64,000 nt of DNA from Brevibacterium sp. CCUG 69071 (GCF_021023135.1 NZ_PGFV01000003.1:248001-312000); one strand, 5' to 3'; counted from the stretch's first letter, positions 35,041 through 44,886 are shown. Made by a program: numbers and translations. Notes: a model not told the origin generated them from the letters alone.

Positions 35041-36554
35041 GCACCTCCGCGATCATCGCCTGCATCATCTTCGGCCTCGCCATGCTCGCGACCATCGGCA
35101 TCGGCGTCTGGTCCGGCCGCGGTCGGGAGAAGTCCCTCGACGAATGGTCGGTCTCGGGGCGCGGGCTCGGCGTCGTCTTCATCCTCCTGCTCATGGCCGG
35201 GGAAACCTACACGAGCTTCTCGTTCCTCGGCACCGCCGGCTGGTCGTACTCCTACGGCGTGCCGATCCTCTACCTCATCGGCTACCTGAGCATCGGCCTC
35301 GTCGTCGCCTACCTCGTCGGCCCGCTGTTCTGGACCTACGCGGCCCGGCACAAGCTCGTCAGCCTCTCCGACATCGTCGAACACCGGTTCCGCTCCCGCG
35401 GTCTGGCGATCCTCGTCGCCGTGCTCGCAACGATCTTCATCGTTCCCTACATCCAGCTGCAGATCCAAGGCATGGGCGCCGTGGTCAACGCCATGAGCTA
35501 CGGGGCGATCGACCTCAAGGTCGCCGCCATCATCTCCTTCATCGTCGCCGAGGCGTTCATCCTCTTCTCCGGCCTGCGCGGTTCCGCATGGGTCAGTGCC
35601 CTCAAGGACGGACTCGTCATCCTCGCCGTGGCCTTCCTCGCCATCTATGTGCCGCTGCACTACTTCGACGGACTCGGCGGTCTGCTCGACAAGCTCGTCG
35701 TCGAGAAATCACAGTGGCTGACCTTCCCCGGTGCCGGGGAGGGCACCTACGGCAGCGCCTGGTTCATCTCGACGATCATCCTCAACGGGATCACGATCAC
35801 CGTGTTCCCGACGTCGATCGCCGGGTACCTCTCGGGCACCTCGGCGAACGCCCTGCGCCGCAATTCGATCATCCTGCCCTGGTACCAGCTGCTGCTCCTC
35901 GTGCCGATGATGGTCGGCGTGGCCGCGCTCTTCGTCATCCCCGCCCTCAAGGACGCCGATCTGGCGCTGTTCTCCGTGGTCATCGACTCGCTGCCGGCTC
36001 CCCTCGTCGCGATCATCGGCGTCGCCGGGGCGCTCTCGGCGATCGTGCCGATGAGCGTGTACATGCTCTCGATCGGGTCGATGTGGGGCAGGACTGTCCT
36101 GGGCGGCGGCCTGGCCGGGCCGAAGAATGCTGCGGCGATGACGGCCGAAGAGACGGCGGTTCGCGGACTGCGGCAGAAGACGCTGTCCCAGTGGGTGTGC
36201 CTCATCGTCGGTGTGATCGCCCTGGTGATGAGCCTGCTCATGCCCGATGCGCTCGTCTCGCTCTCGGTGCTCAGCTATGAGGGGCTCGCGCAGGTGGTTC
36301 CGGCCGCGCTGCTCGCCCTCTACTGGCCGCGGATGAGCAAGCAGGCAGCAGGAGCCGGACTCATCGTCGGCTCCGTCGTCATGGTCGGCCTCCATTACAC
36401 AGGCCACGATCCGCTGCTCGGCATCAACGGGGGCCTGTGGGCCGTCGCCGCCAACCTGATCGTCGTCGTAGCCGTCACTCTGGCCAAGCCGGATCCGCGG
36501 TGGGTGCCTGCGGCGCAGCGCAGACCACGCGCCGAGGCGGTCGCGGCGGAGTAG
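35037..36554 (+). CDS. sodium:solute symporter, SSS family
   Basis: 505 residues, about 13 membrane helices. N terminus GREKSLDEWSVSGRGLGVVFILLLMAGETYTSFSFLGTAGWSYSYG and the core motif region around FRSRGLAILVAVLATIFIVPYIQLQIQGMG are SSS-type, of the monocarboxylate/pantothenate branch. It follows the 2-oxo-acid dehydrogenase genes on the same strand, so uptake of a carboxylate such as pyruvate or a branched-chain acid is plausible. Substrate unproven. Confidence 0.88.
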   Translation: MSTSAIIACIIFGLAMLATIGIGVWSGRGREKSLDEWSVSGRGLGVVFILLLMAGETYTSFSFLGTAGWSYSYGVPILYLIGYLSIGLVVAYLVGPLFWTYAARHKLVSLSDIVEHRFRSRGLAILVAVLATIFIVPYIQLQIQGMGAVVNAMSYGAIDLKVAAIISFIVAEAFILFSGLRGSAWVSALKDGLVILAVAFLAIYVPLHYFDGLGGLLDKLVVEKSQWLTFPGAGEGTYGSAWFISTIILNGITITVFPTSIAGYLSGTSANALRRNSIILPWYQLLLLVPMMVGVAALFVIPALKDADLALFSVVIDSLPAPLVAIIGVAGALSAIVPMSVYMLSIGSMWGRTVLGGGLAGPKNAAAMTAEETAVRGLRQKTLSQWVCLIVGVIALVMSLLMPDALVSLSVLSYEGLAQVVPAALLALYWPRMSKQAAGAGLIVGSVVMVGLHYTGHDPLLGINGGLWAVAANLIVVVAVTLAKPDPRWVPAAQRRPRAEAVAAE

Positions 36555-36586
36555 GCTGACAGAATCCGTCGTCGAGGAGAGGAATC

Positions 36587-37435
36587 ATGACCATGAGTCC
36601 ACGATCCGTCACTGCGATCACCGGTGCGACGGGGCACATCGGACGCATCGTCACCGATCTGCTCGGCAGCGCCGAGACCTCTCTGCGACTCATCGTCCGA
36701 GACGTGAGTCGGGCTCCGCAGGGTGTCGGCGACATCGCCGTGGCCGAATACGGGGATGCCGATGCCGCCACCAAGGCTCTGCGCGGCGTCGACGTCCTCT
36801 TCATGGTCTCCGCCGCCGAGAGCGCCGACCGACTCGAACAGCATCTGACCTTCATCGATGCCGCGGCCGCCGCCGGAGTGCGGCACGTGGTCTACCTGTC
36901 ATTCCTCGGAGCCTCTCCCCAGGCCACGTTCACACTGGCGCGCACTCACTGGCACACCGAGGAGCGGCTTCGTGAATCCGGAATGGCGTGGACGTTCCTG
37001 CGGGACTCGTTCTATCTCGACTTCCTGCCCGCCATGGCCGGAGATGACGGCGTCATCCGCGGACCTGCAGAAACTGGCCGCGTCGGAGCCGTGACCAGGG
37101 GCGATGTCGCCCGCTGTGCGGCAGCGATCCTGCAGGATCCAGATGCCCATGTCGGCCGGTCCTATGACCTCACAGGCCCGCAGGCGCTGACCTTCGACGA
37201 GGTGGCCCGCACCGTCACCGAGGTGACCGGGAGGCCGACGACCTTCCACAACGAGACCGTCGACGAAGCCTACGAATCACGCCGACCCTATGGTGTGCCC
37301 GACTGGCAGCTCGACGCCTGGGTGTCGACGTACACCGCGATCGCGGCCGGTGAACTCGATGTCGTCACCGACTGCGTGGAACGGCTGACGGGAACCGCGC
37401 CCGTCAGCCTCGCCGAGATGCTCGAACAGGACTGA
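36587..37435 (+). CDS. NmrA-like/atypical SDR NAD(P)-binding protein
   Basis: 282 residues. N-terminal TAITGATGHIGRIVTDLL is the atypical SDR dinucleotide motif; GVRHVVYLSFLGA and the C-terminal TFDEVARTVTEVTGRPTTF fit the NmrA/QOR2 group, which includes redox sensors and quinone reductases. No catalytic YxxxK is obvious. RBS GAGAGG precedes the ATG. The 3' end overlaps the converging small membrane gene by 32 bp. Confidence 0.85.
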   Translation: MTMSPRSVTAITGATGHIGRIVTDLLGSAETSLRLIVRDVSRAPQGVGDIAVAEYGDADAATKALRGVDVLFMVSAAESADRLEQHLTFIDAAAAAGVRHVVYLSFLGASPQATFTLARTHWHTEERLRESGMAWTFLRDSFYLDFLPAMAGDDGVIRGPAETGRVGAVTRGDVARCAAAILQDPDAHVGRSYDLTGPQALTFDEVARTVTEVTGRPTTFHNETVDEAYESRRPYGVPDWQLDAWVSTYTAIAAGELDVVTDCVERLTGTAPVSLAEMLEQD

Positions 37436-37727
37436 GCCGCTCGGGTGCCGGCAACCGTCGCGGCCTGCTGATCAGCACGACCCACCAGCACACGGATCCG
37501 AGCAGCAGAGGCAGAGTGACCAGCCACGACAGGACGGCCAATGCGGCCTTCGTCACCCACCCGTCTTCGCCGATCTGCGACCAGATGGAGATCCCCACGC
37601 TCAGGCAGATGAGCACCGAAGTGAGAATGATGAGCGCAAAGTAGAGGAACCGCCAAACCGGCTTCCTCGGATACATCCGATCCAACAGCGAGCCATCGCT
37701 GACAGCGTCACGACCATTTTCAGTCAT
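37404..37727 (-). CDS. small two-helix membrane protein, unknown function
   Basis: 107 residues from MTENGRDAVSDG. Two hydrophobic helices (VWRFLYFALIILTSVLICLSVGI; AALAVLSWLVTLPLLLGSVCWWVVLI) and a basic tail. It overlaps the end of the acyl-CoA dehydrogenase gene by 8 bp on the same strand, so it may be the last gene of that cluster. No family recognised. Confidence 0.6.
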   Translation of the reverse strand: MTENGRDAVSDGSLLDRMYPRKPVWRFLYFALIILTSVLICLSVGISIWSQIGEDGWVTKAALAVLSWLVTLPLLLGSVCWWVVLISRPRRLPAPERLSPVRASRRG

Positions 37728-38925
37728 CGAGCAGAGCCGCGGCGTACATCGGGCGGGCGGCGTCGGCGCTCGGCGGGTGGAACAGGCCAGCACTCGCGTC
37801 CCGTAAGAGACGTGAGAGCTCATGGCCGTTGTCGAAACCGCTGCCGCCGGCGCACATCAGCGCGGTCTCGGCAGTGCGACGGGCAGCCTCGGCAGCCTTG
37901 ATCCTCGCTCCCACGAGGCGCAGCGGCCAACCGGCACCGTGATCGACGAGGCCGTCGAAGTCCCTGGCATAGGAATCGATCATCGCCGGGACGCTGAGGT
38001 AGTCGAGGTGGGCACCGGCCAGGCGCGCCCGAGTCTCGGGCACCTCGGCGAGAGTGGTCCCGGCCTTCGCGGACGTCCGCTTCTTCAGCCCAGCAGCCCC
38101 GAGCTCGAGCGCACGGGCAGCGACCCCGGCGTAGACGGCGGCGATGAGCAGCTGGAAATTGCTGGTGATCGCGAAGGTCAGCAGATCGGGATGCTTGCCG
38201 GCCGGGATGACTCGGGAGACGCGGTCGGGACGCAGGAGCACCTCGTCGAGGATCGTCGCCCGCGACTGGGAGGCCCGCATGCCCAGCACATCCCAGTGAT
38301 CGGAGATCGTGATGCCCGGCTCCGAGCGTTCGATGAACCCGTAGACCAGCTGTCCCTCGGCCGGTTCCTCGGCATCGGGACCGGCGATCCCCTCGTCCTC
38401 GGGTGTGACGGCGCCGTGGACGATCAGCCGGGTCCACACCGGGGACAGGGAGGTGAAGATCTTCACCCCCGAGAGCAGGTACCCGCCGTCGGCGGTGGGC
38501 ACCGCCTCGGTGTTCGACCCCTGCAGCACCCAGTCGTTCGACGGCTCGGAGATCCCGAAGGCGAAGATCTCACCGGCCATGACCTCGTCGAAGACCCAGT
38601 TGAGCGTCGAATCGCCGCGGTCGGCCATGGCCTTGACGACCCCGGTGCACATCAGGTGCATGTTGATCGCCAACGCGGTGGCCGGGGCCGCGCCGGCCAA
38701 CCGCTGCTGCAGCCGAGTCACCTCGTGCAGGCTCAGCCCGGGACCGCCGTAGGCGTCGGGCACGAAGAGAGTGAGATAGCCGAGAGCCTTGAGCTCCTCG
38801 AGATCCTCGTCGAAGAAGCGGTTCTCCCGGTCGTAGATCGCCGCACGCTCGCGGAAGCGTTCGAGGACCTCGGCGGGCAGGTATTTCTCGGCCAGTTCAC
38901 GATGGTGGGTCTCACGATCGGTCAT
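37720..38925 (-). CDS. acyl-CoA dehydrogenase-family flavoprotein
   Basis: 401 residues. FVPDAYGGPGLSLHEVTRLQQRLA, FAFGISEPSNDWVLQGSNTEA (the ITEP-like FAD site), GVKIFTSLSPVWTRLIVHG and the C-terminal AETALMCAGGSGFDNGHELSRLLRDASAGLFHPPS fit the ACAD superfamily with a type-2 C-terminal domain. That domain occurs in dehydrogenases and in flavin monooxygenases, so desaturation and oxygenation are both open. The second of two adjacent ATGs gives the better spacing from AAGGAG. Third gene of a cluster with an adenylating enzyme and a ketosynthase. Confidence 0.85.
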   Translation of the reverse strand: MTDRETHHRELAEKYLPAEVLERFRERAAIYDRENRFFDEDLEELKALGYLTLFVPDAYGGPGLSLHEVTRLQQRLAGAAPATALAINMHLMCTGVVKAMADRGDSTLNWVFDEVMAGEIFAFGISEPSNDWVLQGSNTEAVPTADGGYLLSGVKIFTSLSPVWTRLIVHGAVTPEDEGIAGPDAEEPAEGQLVYGFIERSEPGITISDHWDVLGMRASQSRATILDEVLLRPDRVSRVIPAGKHPDLLTFAITSNFQLLIAAVYAGVAARALELGAAGLKKRTSAKAGTTLAEVPETRARLAGAHLDYLSVPAMIDSYARDFDGLVDHGAGWPLRLVGARIKAAEAARRTAETALMCAGGSGFDNGHELSRLLRDASAGLFHPPSADAARPMYAAALLDD

Positions 38926-38971
38926 CATCTCTCCTTGCTCGTGGGGTCGGGGTGGCGCGTGGGAGGGGATG

Positions 38972-40273
38972 TCATGGTCGCGGCCGGCGCAGCACGATCG
39001 CCCCGTTGTGTCCGCCGAAGCCGAAGGACGTCGAGAGAACGGTGTCGAGGCTCTCAATTTCGCGGGCCTGACCGGCCACGATGTCCCAGTCGTCGAATTC
39101 CGGATCGCCGAGGTTGAGCGTCGGTGGCAGCGTCTGTTCCCGCAGCGTGTGGACCGCGATGATCGCCTCGACGATCCCGGAGGCGCCGAGCAGGTGCCCG
39201 GTGGATGACTTCGTGGCGCTGATCGGAATCAGGTGTGCCGTGGCGCCGAGGGCCGCATCGAAGGCGGCGAGTTCGGCGGAATCACCGGCCGGGGTGCCGG
39301 TGGCGTGGGCGTTGATGTGGTCGATGTCGGAGGCGGTCAGGCCGGCATCGGCCAGGGCTTCGCGGACCGCCGCGGCGGCTCCGCGGCCTTCGGGATGCGG
39401 GTTCGTCGGATGGTGGGCGTCGCTGGCGGCTCCGAAGCCGGCGAGTTCGGCGAGCACCGCGGCGCCTCTGGCTGCGGCACCGGCGGCGGATTCGAGGAGG
39501 ATCGCGCCGGCGCCCTGGCTCATCACGAATCCATTGCGTATCCGGTCGAAGGGTCGGCTGGCAGCGGTCGGGTCGTCTTCGAACCCGGCGGCGAGGGCGC
39601 GCATGTTCGCGTTCGAGGCGAGGTTGACCGGGCCCAGGCAGTCTTCCATGCCGATGACGAGCACGGCGTCGGCATAGCCGTGGCGGATGCGGCGCAGTCC
39701 CGCGCCGAGGCCGACCGCCCCGGAGGCGCAGGTGGCCGAGACCCCTTGGCCGGGGCCCCGGAAGTCATAGCGTTGGCTCAGCAGCGCCGCCGCCGAGTCC
39801 GGTGCCCCGTGGATCGCCAGGCTCAGGGGCACCGCGCGTGGTCCGCCGTCGAGGAGGGCCCGAGTGGCCTCCTGCATGGCGTCGACGGGACCGGAACCGG
39901 TGGCCGCGATGACGGCGATGCGCTGGCGGTCCCAAGGTAGATCGTCGACCGGGTTCGCGCCGAGCTCGGCGGGATTCGCGATCCCGGCCTGCGCGAGTGC
40001 TTGGTCGGCGGCGGCGATGGCCCAGTGCTGGACCGGGCTAAGTCGGCGGGCGAGCGCGCGGGGCAGGACCGCCTCGGCGTCGAAGTCTCTGACCTGTCCG
40101 CCGATGCGCACGGCGAGATCGGCGAACCGCTCACCGGCGAGGACGTCGATCGCACTCCGCCCGGTCCGCACCGACTCCCACAGGGTGTCGACGTCGTTGC
40201 CGCTGGGCGTGATCGCCCCCATCCCGGTGATGACGACGCTTCGGTCTTGCCGGTCTCGGTGCTCGTCGTTCAC
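38972..40273 (-). CDS. beta-ketoacyl-ACP synthase, FabF/KAS II type
   Basis: 433 residues, thiolase fold. VVITGMGAITPSG at the start and the Cys-His-His set: Cys about 182 in VSATCASGA, His about 322 in NAHATGTPAGD and His about 358 in KSSTGHLLGASG, with the terminal FGFGGHNGAIV. All catalytic residues are present, so it should be active in chain extension. Not in a fatty acid operon: it overlaps the adenylating enzyme by 4 bp and no carrier-protein gene is nearby. It probably makes a specialised acyl product. Confidence 0.9.
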   Translation of the reverse strand: MNDEHRDRQDRSVVITGMGAITPSGNDVDTLWESVRTGRSAIDVLAGERFADLAVRIGGQVRDFDAEAVLPRALARRLSPVQHWAIAAADQALAQAGIANPAELGANPVDDLPWDRQRIAVIAATGSGPVDAMQEATRALLDGGPRAVPLSLAIHGAPDSAAALLSQRYDFRGPGQGVSATCASGAVGLGAGLRRIRHGYADAVLVIGMEDCLGPVNLASNANMRALAAGFEDDPTAASRPFDRIRNGFVMSQGAGAILLESAAGAAARGAAVLAELAGFGAASDAHHPTNPHPEGRGAAAAVREALADAGLTASDIDHINAHATGTPAGDSAELAAFDAALGATAHLIPISATKSSTGHLLGASGIVEAIIAVHTLREQTLPPTLNLGDPEFDDWDIVAGQAREIESLDTVLSTSFGFGGHNGAIVLRRPRP

Positions 40274-41808
40274 AGTCGCTGCCCTCGGCCCTTCATGATC
40301 TGGTCAACGGTTTCGCTGCGGCGAATCTTCCCGCCGACGGTGCGTGGCAGTCGGTCCAGTGCAAAGATGCGCCGCGGCACGAACTGCGGGGCCAGGTGCG
40401 CGCGAGCATGCGCGAGGAGCGCTGTCTTATCGGGAAGTGCGGTCGCATGCCCGACCTCCACGACAAGGGCGACGATGCTGCCGAGGTTCGCATCGTCGAG
40501 CGCGACCGCGCAGACCTCGCCGAGGTCGTGGCCAGTCTCGCGCGAGGAAAACGTCTCGAATGCGCGTTCGACCTCGGGCAGGGAGACCTTGTGGCCGCCG
40601 GTGATGGCGATGTCGCCGGCTCGTCCGGCCAGCTGGAGCAGGCCGTTCTCGATCCGTCCCTGGTCATCGACGGTGGCCCAGCCGTCGGGTCCGCGCAGGA
40701 CCGCCTCGGTGGTGCCGGTGACGTAGCCGTGAGAGCAGGCGGCCGCGTTGATCCACAGGGTGCCGATCTCGCCTTCGGGCAGCGGCGCCCCGTGTTCGTC
40801 TCGGATCTCGGCCCCGATCGTCGGGTAGATCGTGATCCACGTGCCGTCGCCGTCACGGCTGTCGCCGATGAATCCGATCTCCGCTGCCCCGTAATAGCTG
40901 ATCAGACGAGTGTTCGGGAGGACTTCGCCGAGGCGGTCGCGGATGCTCGCGGGCAGGTTGGCACCCCCGGTGACGACGAGCTCGATCCCGGCGAAGCGCT
41001 CCGGATCGCGGGCGGCCGCCTCGGCGAGGGCTTTGACCACGGCGGGCACGGCGACGATGCGGGTGACGGATTCGGCCTCGATTCGGCGGCCCATCTCGAT
41101 CGGGGCGAACTCGTCGGCGACGTGGACGCTGCCGCCGGTCGCGAGGCTCTCGACGACGGCGTAGAGGGTGAGGCTGTAAGAGACGGGCCCGGGGGCCAGC
41201 GTCGCCACCTCGGGCAGGGGTTCGAGGTGGGCCGAGGAGACCGCGACATTGTCCCGATACTGCTGTCGGGTCTTGATGAAGGCCTTGGGGTTGCTCGTCG
41301 TCCCCGAGGAGAAGAGCATGAGGAAGGGGTCGTCCGGCGCGCGGACGCTCGGCGGCGGGGCAGGTTCGACGGCGGCTTCGCGTGCCCGAAATTCGGTCGT
41401 GGTGATCACGGTTCCGGTCCACTCGGCGGCGGCGAGCGCCTCGGCGAGGTCGGTCGAGTCGCTGATGACCAGCCCGATGCCGGTGACACGGATGACCCGA
41501 ACCTGATGTTCCAGGGGCCAGCGGGGATCGATGGTGGCGGAGACCGCGCGGTAGCCGGCGAGTCCGGCGATGATGCGCGAGGTGTGGAACGCCGAGGTGG
41601 TGCTGACCGCGGTGATCGGGATGCCCTCGGTCTCGGGTGCCGGGGTGGGCGGTTCGGGCTGGGCCCGGTGCAGGGAGTCGACGACGGCGACCATGGTCCG
41701 CGAGTCCGCGACGAGTTCGCCGTAGCTCAGTCGCTCGTCGCCGCCGACGAGGGCAAGCCGCTCGGGGTCACTGTCTGCGACCTCGAGGATCGTCGCGGTG
41801 ATCGGCAC
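40270..41808 (-). CDS. class I adenylate-forming enzyme (acyl-CoA/acyl-ACP synthetase-like)
   Basis: 512 residues. P-loop motif FLMLFSSGTTSNPKAF, the A5-like YYGAAEIGFIG, the hinge GRAGDIAITGGHKVSLPEVE and the C-terminal LPRTVGGKIRR with the catalytic Lys. It activates a carboxylic acid as an adenylate for transfer to CoA or a carrier protein. First gene of the three- or four-gene acyl cluster. A TetR gene with a palindromic operator lies divergently upstream. Confidence 0.9.
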   Translation of the reverse strand: MPITATILEVADSDPERLALVGGDERLSYGELVADSRTMVAVVDSLHRAQPEPPTPAPETEGIPITAVSTTSAFHTSRIIAGLAGYRAVSATIDPRWPLEHQVRVIRVTGIGLVISDSTDLAEALAAAEWTGTVITTTEFRAREAAVEPAPPPSVRAPDDPFLMLFSSGTTSNPKAFIKTRQQYRDNVAVSSAHLEPLPEVATLAPGPVSYSLTLYAVVESLATGGSVHVADEFAPIEMGRRIEAESVTRIVAVPAVVKALAEAAARDPERFAGIELVVTGGANLPASIRDRLGEVLPNTRLISYYGAAEIGFIGDSRDGDGTWITIYPTIGAEIRDEHGAPLPEGEIGTLWINAAACSHGYVTGTTEAVLRGPDGWATVDDQGRIENGLLQLAGRAGDIAITGGHKVSLPEVERAFETFSSRETGHDLGEVCAVALDDANLGSIVALVVEVGHATALPDKTALLAHARAHLAPQFVPRRIFALDRLPRTVGGKIRRSETVDQIMKGRGQRL

Positions 41809-41912
41809 GTCTGACCTCCTGGTTCCGGCCCCGGATGAACGCAGCTCTACGGGCCGGGTCCAGTATAGGCAGTCCTCAGTTCTCCGCAGGAGGGCATCCG
41901 TCGATCATTCAT

Positions 41913-41944
41913 ATACATTTTAGTATTCGAATACTTTGGTGTAT
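41913..41944. promoter_or_regulatory. nested palindromic operator at the acyl cluster/TetR divergon
   Basis: A perfect 14-bp palindrome AGTATTCGAATACT (41922-41935) sits inside matching outer arms ATACA (41913-41917) and TGTAT (41940-41944), each 4 bp away. It lies 19 bp before the TetR start. Confidence 0.7.
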
Positions 41945-41953
41945 CTTGAATGC

Positions 41954-42607
41954 ATGAACACCTCCCGTCCCAGGATGTCGCGCGCAGAGAGCCAGCAGGA
42001 GACCCGGAACAGACTCATCGAATCGGCGGTCGACCTCTTCGCCGAGCACGGAGTCGACGCCACGTCACTCGTCGCCGTGGCGGAGAACGCGGGATTCAGC
42101 CGTGGAGCGATCCACGGCAACTTCACCGACAAGGACGAACTCGCCTCGGCGGCCATCGCATTCGTCATCGCCGACCTCGGCCCCGAGCTCACCCAGGCGC
42201 TGGGTACCGCGGGCCCAACTAATGACCGCCTGGCCGCATACATCACCACCCATGTCGGCTACTGCCGCCGACAGCCGGCGCGGGCAGCGGCCATCATCGC
42301 GGCCGTCGGCTACCTCGGTCGATCGACTCGGACCGGTCGTCCCGACGCGGACAGACCGGGCGAGCACACGCAGTCCTACGCTCGGCGCTCGGCCGATTCC
42401 GTCGCGGATCTCGTGGCGCTCTTCCAGGAGGGCCAGGCGCGAGGCGAGATGCGCGAGTTCGATCCGATCGCCATGGCCCTGTCGCTGCGCGCGGTCCTCG
42501 ACACCGCAGTACCCACCCACACCGGCATCGATGCGGGCGAGATCGTCGCCCTCTTCGACCATGCGACGCGAGCCGAAACGGCTCGAGCACCGGAGGCACC
42601 TCAATGA
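41954..42607 (+). CDS. TetR-family regulator
   Basis: 217 residues. HTH: TRNRLIESAVDLFAEHGVDATSLVAVAENAGFSRGAIHGNFTDKDELASAAI. The ATG is chosen for its position just after the operator; an in-frame extension would cover the operator. It overlaps the next gene by ATGA. Probably represses itself and the divergent acyl cluster; the ligand may be an acyl compound. Confidence 0.9.
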   Translation: MNTSRPRMSRAESQQETRNRLIESAVDLFAEHGVDATSLVAVAENAGFSRGAIHGNFTDKDELASAAIAFVIADLGPELTQALGTAGPTNDRLAAYITTHVGYCRRQPARAAAIIAAVGYLGRSTRTGRPDADRPGEHTQSYARRSADSVADLVALFQEGQARGEMREFDPIAMALSLRAVLDTAVPTHTGIDAGEIVALFDHATRAETARAPEAPQ

Positions 42608-42945
42608 CCTGGAGTTATCGCATCACGGTTCGCGGCCGATTCTCGGACCTCGACGAACACCAATGTGAAGATCTGCGCACCCACCAAGCCGAGCATGACA
42701 TGTTCGCGGCTCGGTTCACTCCGGAGGGAACGTTCCTCTATACGCGCGAACTCGTGAACTATCAGCACCGGTTCTTCATCACCGTCGATGAGGTCAACCC
42801 CGATGACGCGGAACTCGAGGCCCGCGTCCGGGCCGAGGAGCTCGCCGGAGCTGACCTTGCCGGTCGCGGGCTCAGGGGCCGCACGGTCGACGTCTCCGCG
42901 GTCTGCATCGAGAGTCTCAAGATTCGTCCTGGAAGGCGCAGATGA
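42604..42945 (+). CDS. DUF6204-type small protein
   Basis: 113 residues starting MTWSYRITVRGRFSDLDEHQ. It resembles the DUF6204 family of small actinobacterial proteins with a ferredoxin-like pattern of strands (SYRITVRGRF; TFLYTRELVNYQHRFFITVD). Translationally coupled to the genes on both sides. Function unknown. Confidence 0.7.
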   Translation: MTWSYRITVRGRFSDLDEHQCEDLRTHQAEHDMFAARFTPEGTFLYTRELVNYQHRFFITVDEVNPDDAELEARVRAEELAGADLAGRGLRGRTVDVSAVCIESLKIRPGRRR

Positions 42946-43391
42946 CGACAGATGCCCCAGAACAGCACCAGCGCAGGTCGGAGGGATCCGCACCGCACCT
43001 CGCAGCCGCGCTCCTGCTCGCGCGGGCAAAGAGCTCGGCGGACACTGCGATCGGCGGCGCGCTCACCCGCGTCGGCTTGTCTCTGGACGACCTCCTTCGA
43101 CTCCGCCTCCTCGGCGTCCACTCAGAAGGTCTGGCACGGGATCAGCTTGCCTGGGAGATGAGCGAGACCCGTTCCCAGACGCTGCGCGCCACCCTGCCAT
43201 TGGTCAAGCTCGGCTGGTTGACTCGCACGGACGACGGTGCATTCGTTCTCACCGACAGCGGCCGCGCCCTCATCGACCAAGCCGAGGGAATCGCCGAGAA
43301 GGCGGCCGAGCGCTGGTTCGCGGATGCGGCCCTCGATGTCGCCCAGGTAGCTGCCACGTTGAAACCTTGGACCGAAGATACCCGAGTCTGA
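42942..43391 (+). CDS. MarR-like winged-helix protein
   Basis: 149 residues. Helical N terminus (LLLARAKSSADTAIGGALTRVGLSLDDLLRLRLL), HTH (LARDQLAWEMSETRSQTLRATLPLVKLGWL) and wing (TRTDDGAFVLTDSGRALIDQAE) follow the MarR layout. Last gene of the TetR-DUF6204-MarR operon, coupled by ATGA. Confidence 0.72.
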   Translation: MTTDAPEQHQRRSEGSAPHLAAALLLARAKSSADTAIGGALTRVGLSLDDLLRLRLLGVHSEGLARDQLAWEMSETRSQTLRATLPLVKLGWLTRTDDGAFVLTDSGRALIDQAEGIAEKAAERWFADAALDVAQVAATLKPWTEDTRV

Positions 43392-43405
43392 CACCGCGGC
43401 CGGCC

Positions 43406-44875
43406 TCACACCTGGAACTCGACCTCCCGGCCTGCGGCGGCGAGCGCCCGGATCCGTCCCCGACAGGCGTACCAGCCGATGACCATGAGCACGCAGGCGA
43501 TGATCGCGACGACCAGCGTCGCCGGGGAATCGACGAGGACCATGACGAGGACGACGGCGAGGAAGGTCAGGGCCAGATAGCTCGTGTACGGGGCACCGAT
43601 CATCCGGAACGAGGGACGCTCGAGCAGCCCCCGGTTCGCCCACCGGTGCAGACGCATCTGGCACAGCACGATCGTCGCCCAGGTGACGATGATGCCCACC
43701 GAGGAGACGCTGAGCACGATCTCGAACGCGTCGGCGGGCAGGAGGTAGTTCAAGGGCACGCCGAGGAGGGCGACCGCGGCCGTGATGACGATTCCGCCGT
43801 AGGGGACTCCGCTGCGATTCATCCGCTGGGCGAACCGAGGTGCGGATCCGGCCACGGACATCGAGCGCAGGATGCGGCCGGTCGAGTACAGACCGGCATT
43901 GAGGGAGGACAGTGCCGCGGTGAGGACGACGAGGTTCATCACCGTGTCGGCGCCCTTGATGCCGATGAAGGAGAAGAAGGTGACGAACGGGCTCTCCCCG
44001 TCCGAATACGCGGTGTAGGGCAGCAGCAGCGCGAGCAGCACGAGCGAGCCGACATAGAAGACGGCGATGCGCAGCACCACGGAGTTGATGGCTTTCGGCA
44101 TCACCTTCTCCGGGTTGGCGGTCTCTCCCGCGGCGGTGCCGACGAGCTCGATCGAGGCGTAGGCGAAGACAACGCCCTGCATGAGCAGGATCGCCGGCAG
44201 CACCCCGTTGGGGAAGATCCCGCCGGATTCGAAGAGCAGGCCGAGTCCGGGTTCGTGACCGGACACGGGTGTGCCGAAGATGAGGAAGCAGACTCCGACG
44301 ATGAGGAACGCCACGAGAGCCGCGACCTTGACGAGGGCGAACCAGAATTCGAGCTCGCCGAAGACCTTGACCGAGATGACGTTGAGTCCGAGCACGGCGA
44401 GCAGGGCGATGAGCGCCCACGTCCACTGCGGCACCGCTGCGATCCACGCGACGTACTTGCCGAAGAAGCCCATGTAGAGGGCGGCGGCGGTGATGTCGAC
44501 GATGGTCGTCGTCGCCCACACGAGCCAGTAGAACCAGCCGGCGATGAAGGCGGCCTTCTCCCCGAAGAACTCCCGCGCATAGGACACGAACGACCCCGTC
44601 GTGGGCCGATGGAGGACGAGTTCGCCGAGCGCCCGGAGGATGAAGAAGGCGAAGAGCCCGCAGATGGCGTAGGAGAGCACGATGGCCGGTCCCGCCTCGT
44701 GCAGGCGACCGCCCGCGCCGAGGAAGAGGCCGGTGCCGATGGCCCCGCCGATGGCGATCATCTGCACCTGCCGCGGGGCGAGATGCTTCTGATAGCCGGT
44801 GTCCTCGGCGGTGAGGTTGATCGTGGAGGTGGGCTCGACGGCCACGCTGCGGTCAGGCCCGTGGTGATGAGTCAT
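43406..44875 (-). CDS. amino acid permease, APC family
   Basis: 489 residues, 12 membrane helices. [39 protein letters not shown] and [32 protein letters not shown] are typical of the AAT/CycA branch. It is downstream of asparaginase and aspartase on the same strand, so asparagine or aspartate import is likely. The 68-bp spacer before it is a 14-bp tandem repeat. Confidence 0.92.
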   Translation of the reverse strand: MTHHHGPDRSVAVEPTSTINLTAEDTGYQKHLAPRQVQMIAIGGAIGTGLFLGAGGRLHEAGPAIVLSYAICGLFAFFILRALGELVLHRPTTGSFVSYAREFFGEKAAFIAGWFYWLVWATTTIVDITAAALYMGFFGKYVAWIAAVPQWTWALIALLAVLGLNVISVKVFGELEFWFALVKVAALVAFLIVGVCFLIFGTPVSGHEPGLGLLFESGGIFPNGVLPAILLMQGVVFAYASIELVGTAAGETANPEKVMPKAINSVVLRIAVFYVGSLVLLALLLPYTAYSDGESPFVTFFSFIGIKGADTVMNLVVLTAALSSLNAGLYSTGRILRSMSVAGSAPRFAQRMNRSGVPYGGIVITAAVALLGVPLNYLLPADAFEIVLSVSSVGIIVTWATIVLCQMRLHRWANRGLLERPSFRMIGAPYTSYLALTFLAVVLVMVLVDSPATLVVAIIACVLMVIGWYACRGRIRALAAAGREVEFQV

Positions 44876-44886
44876 AGAAGTCCTCT

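Noticed and set aside
34562..36280. 572-residue plus-strand frame over the DUF3311-SSS region
   Set aside because: Out-of-frame shadow of the SSS transporter, Arg/His-rich; the SSS frame has clear membrane helices and motifs.
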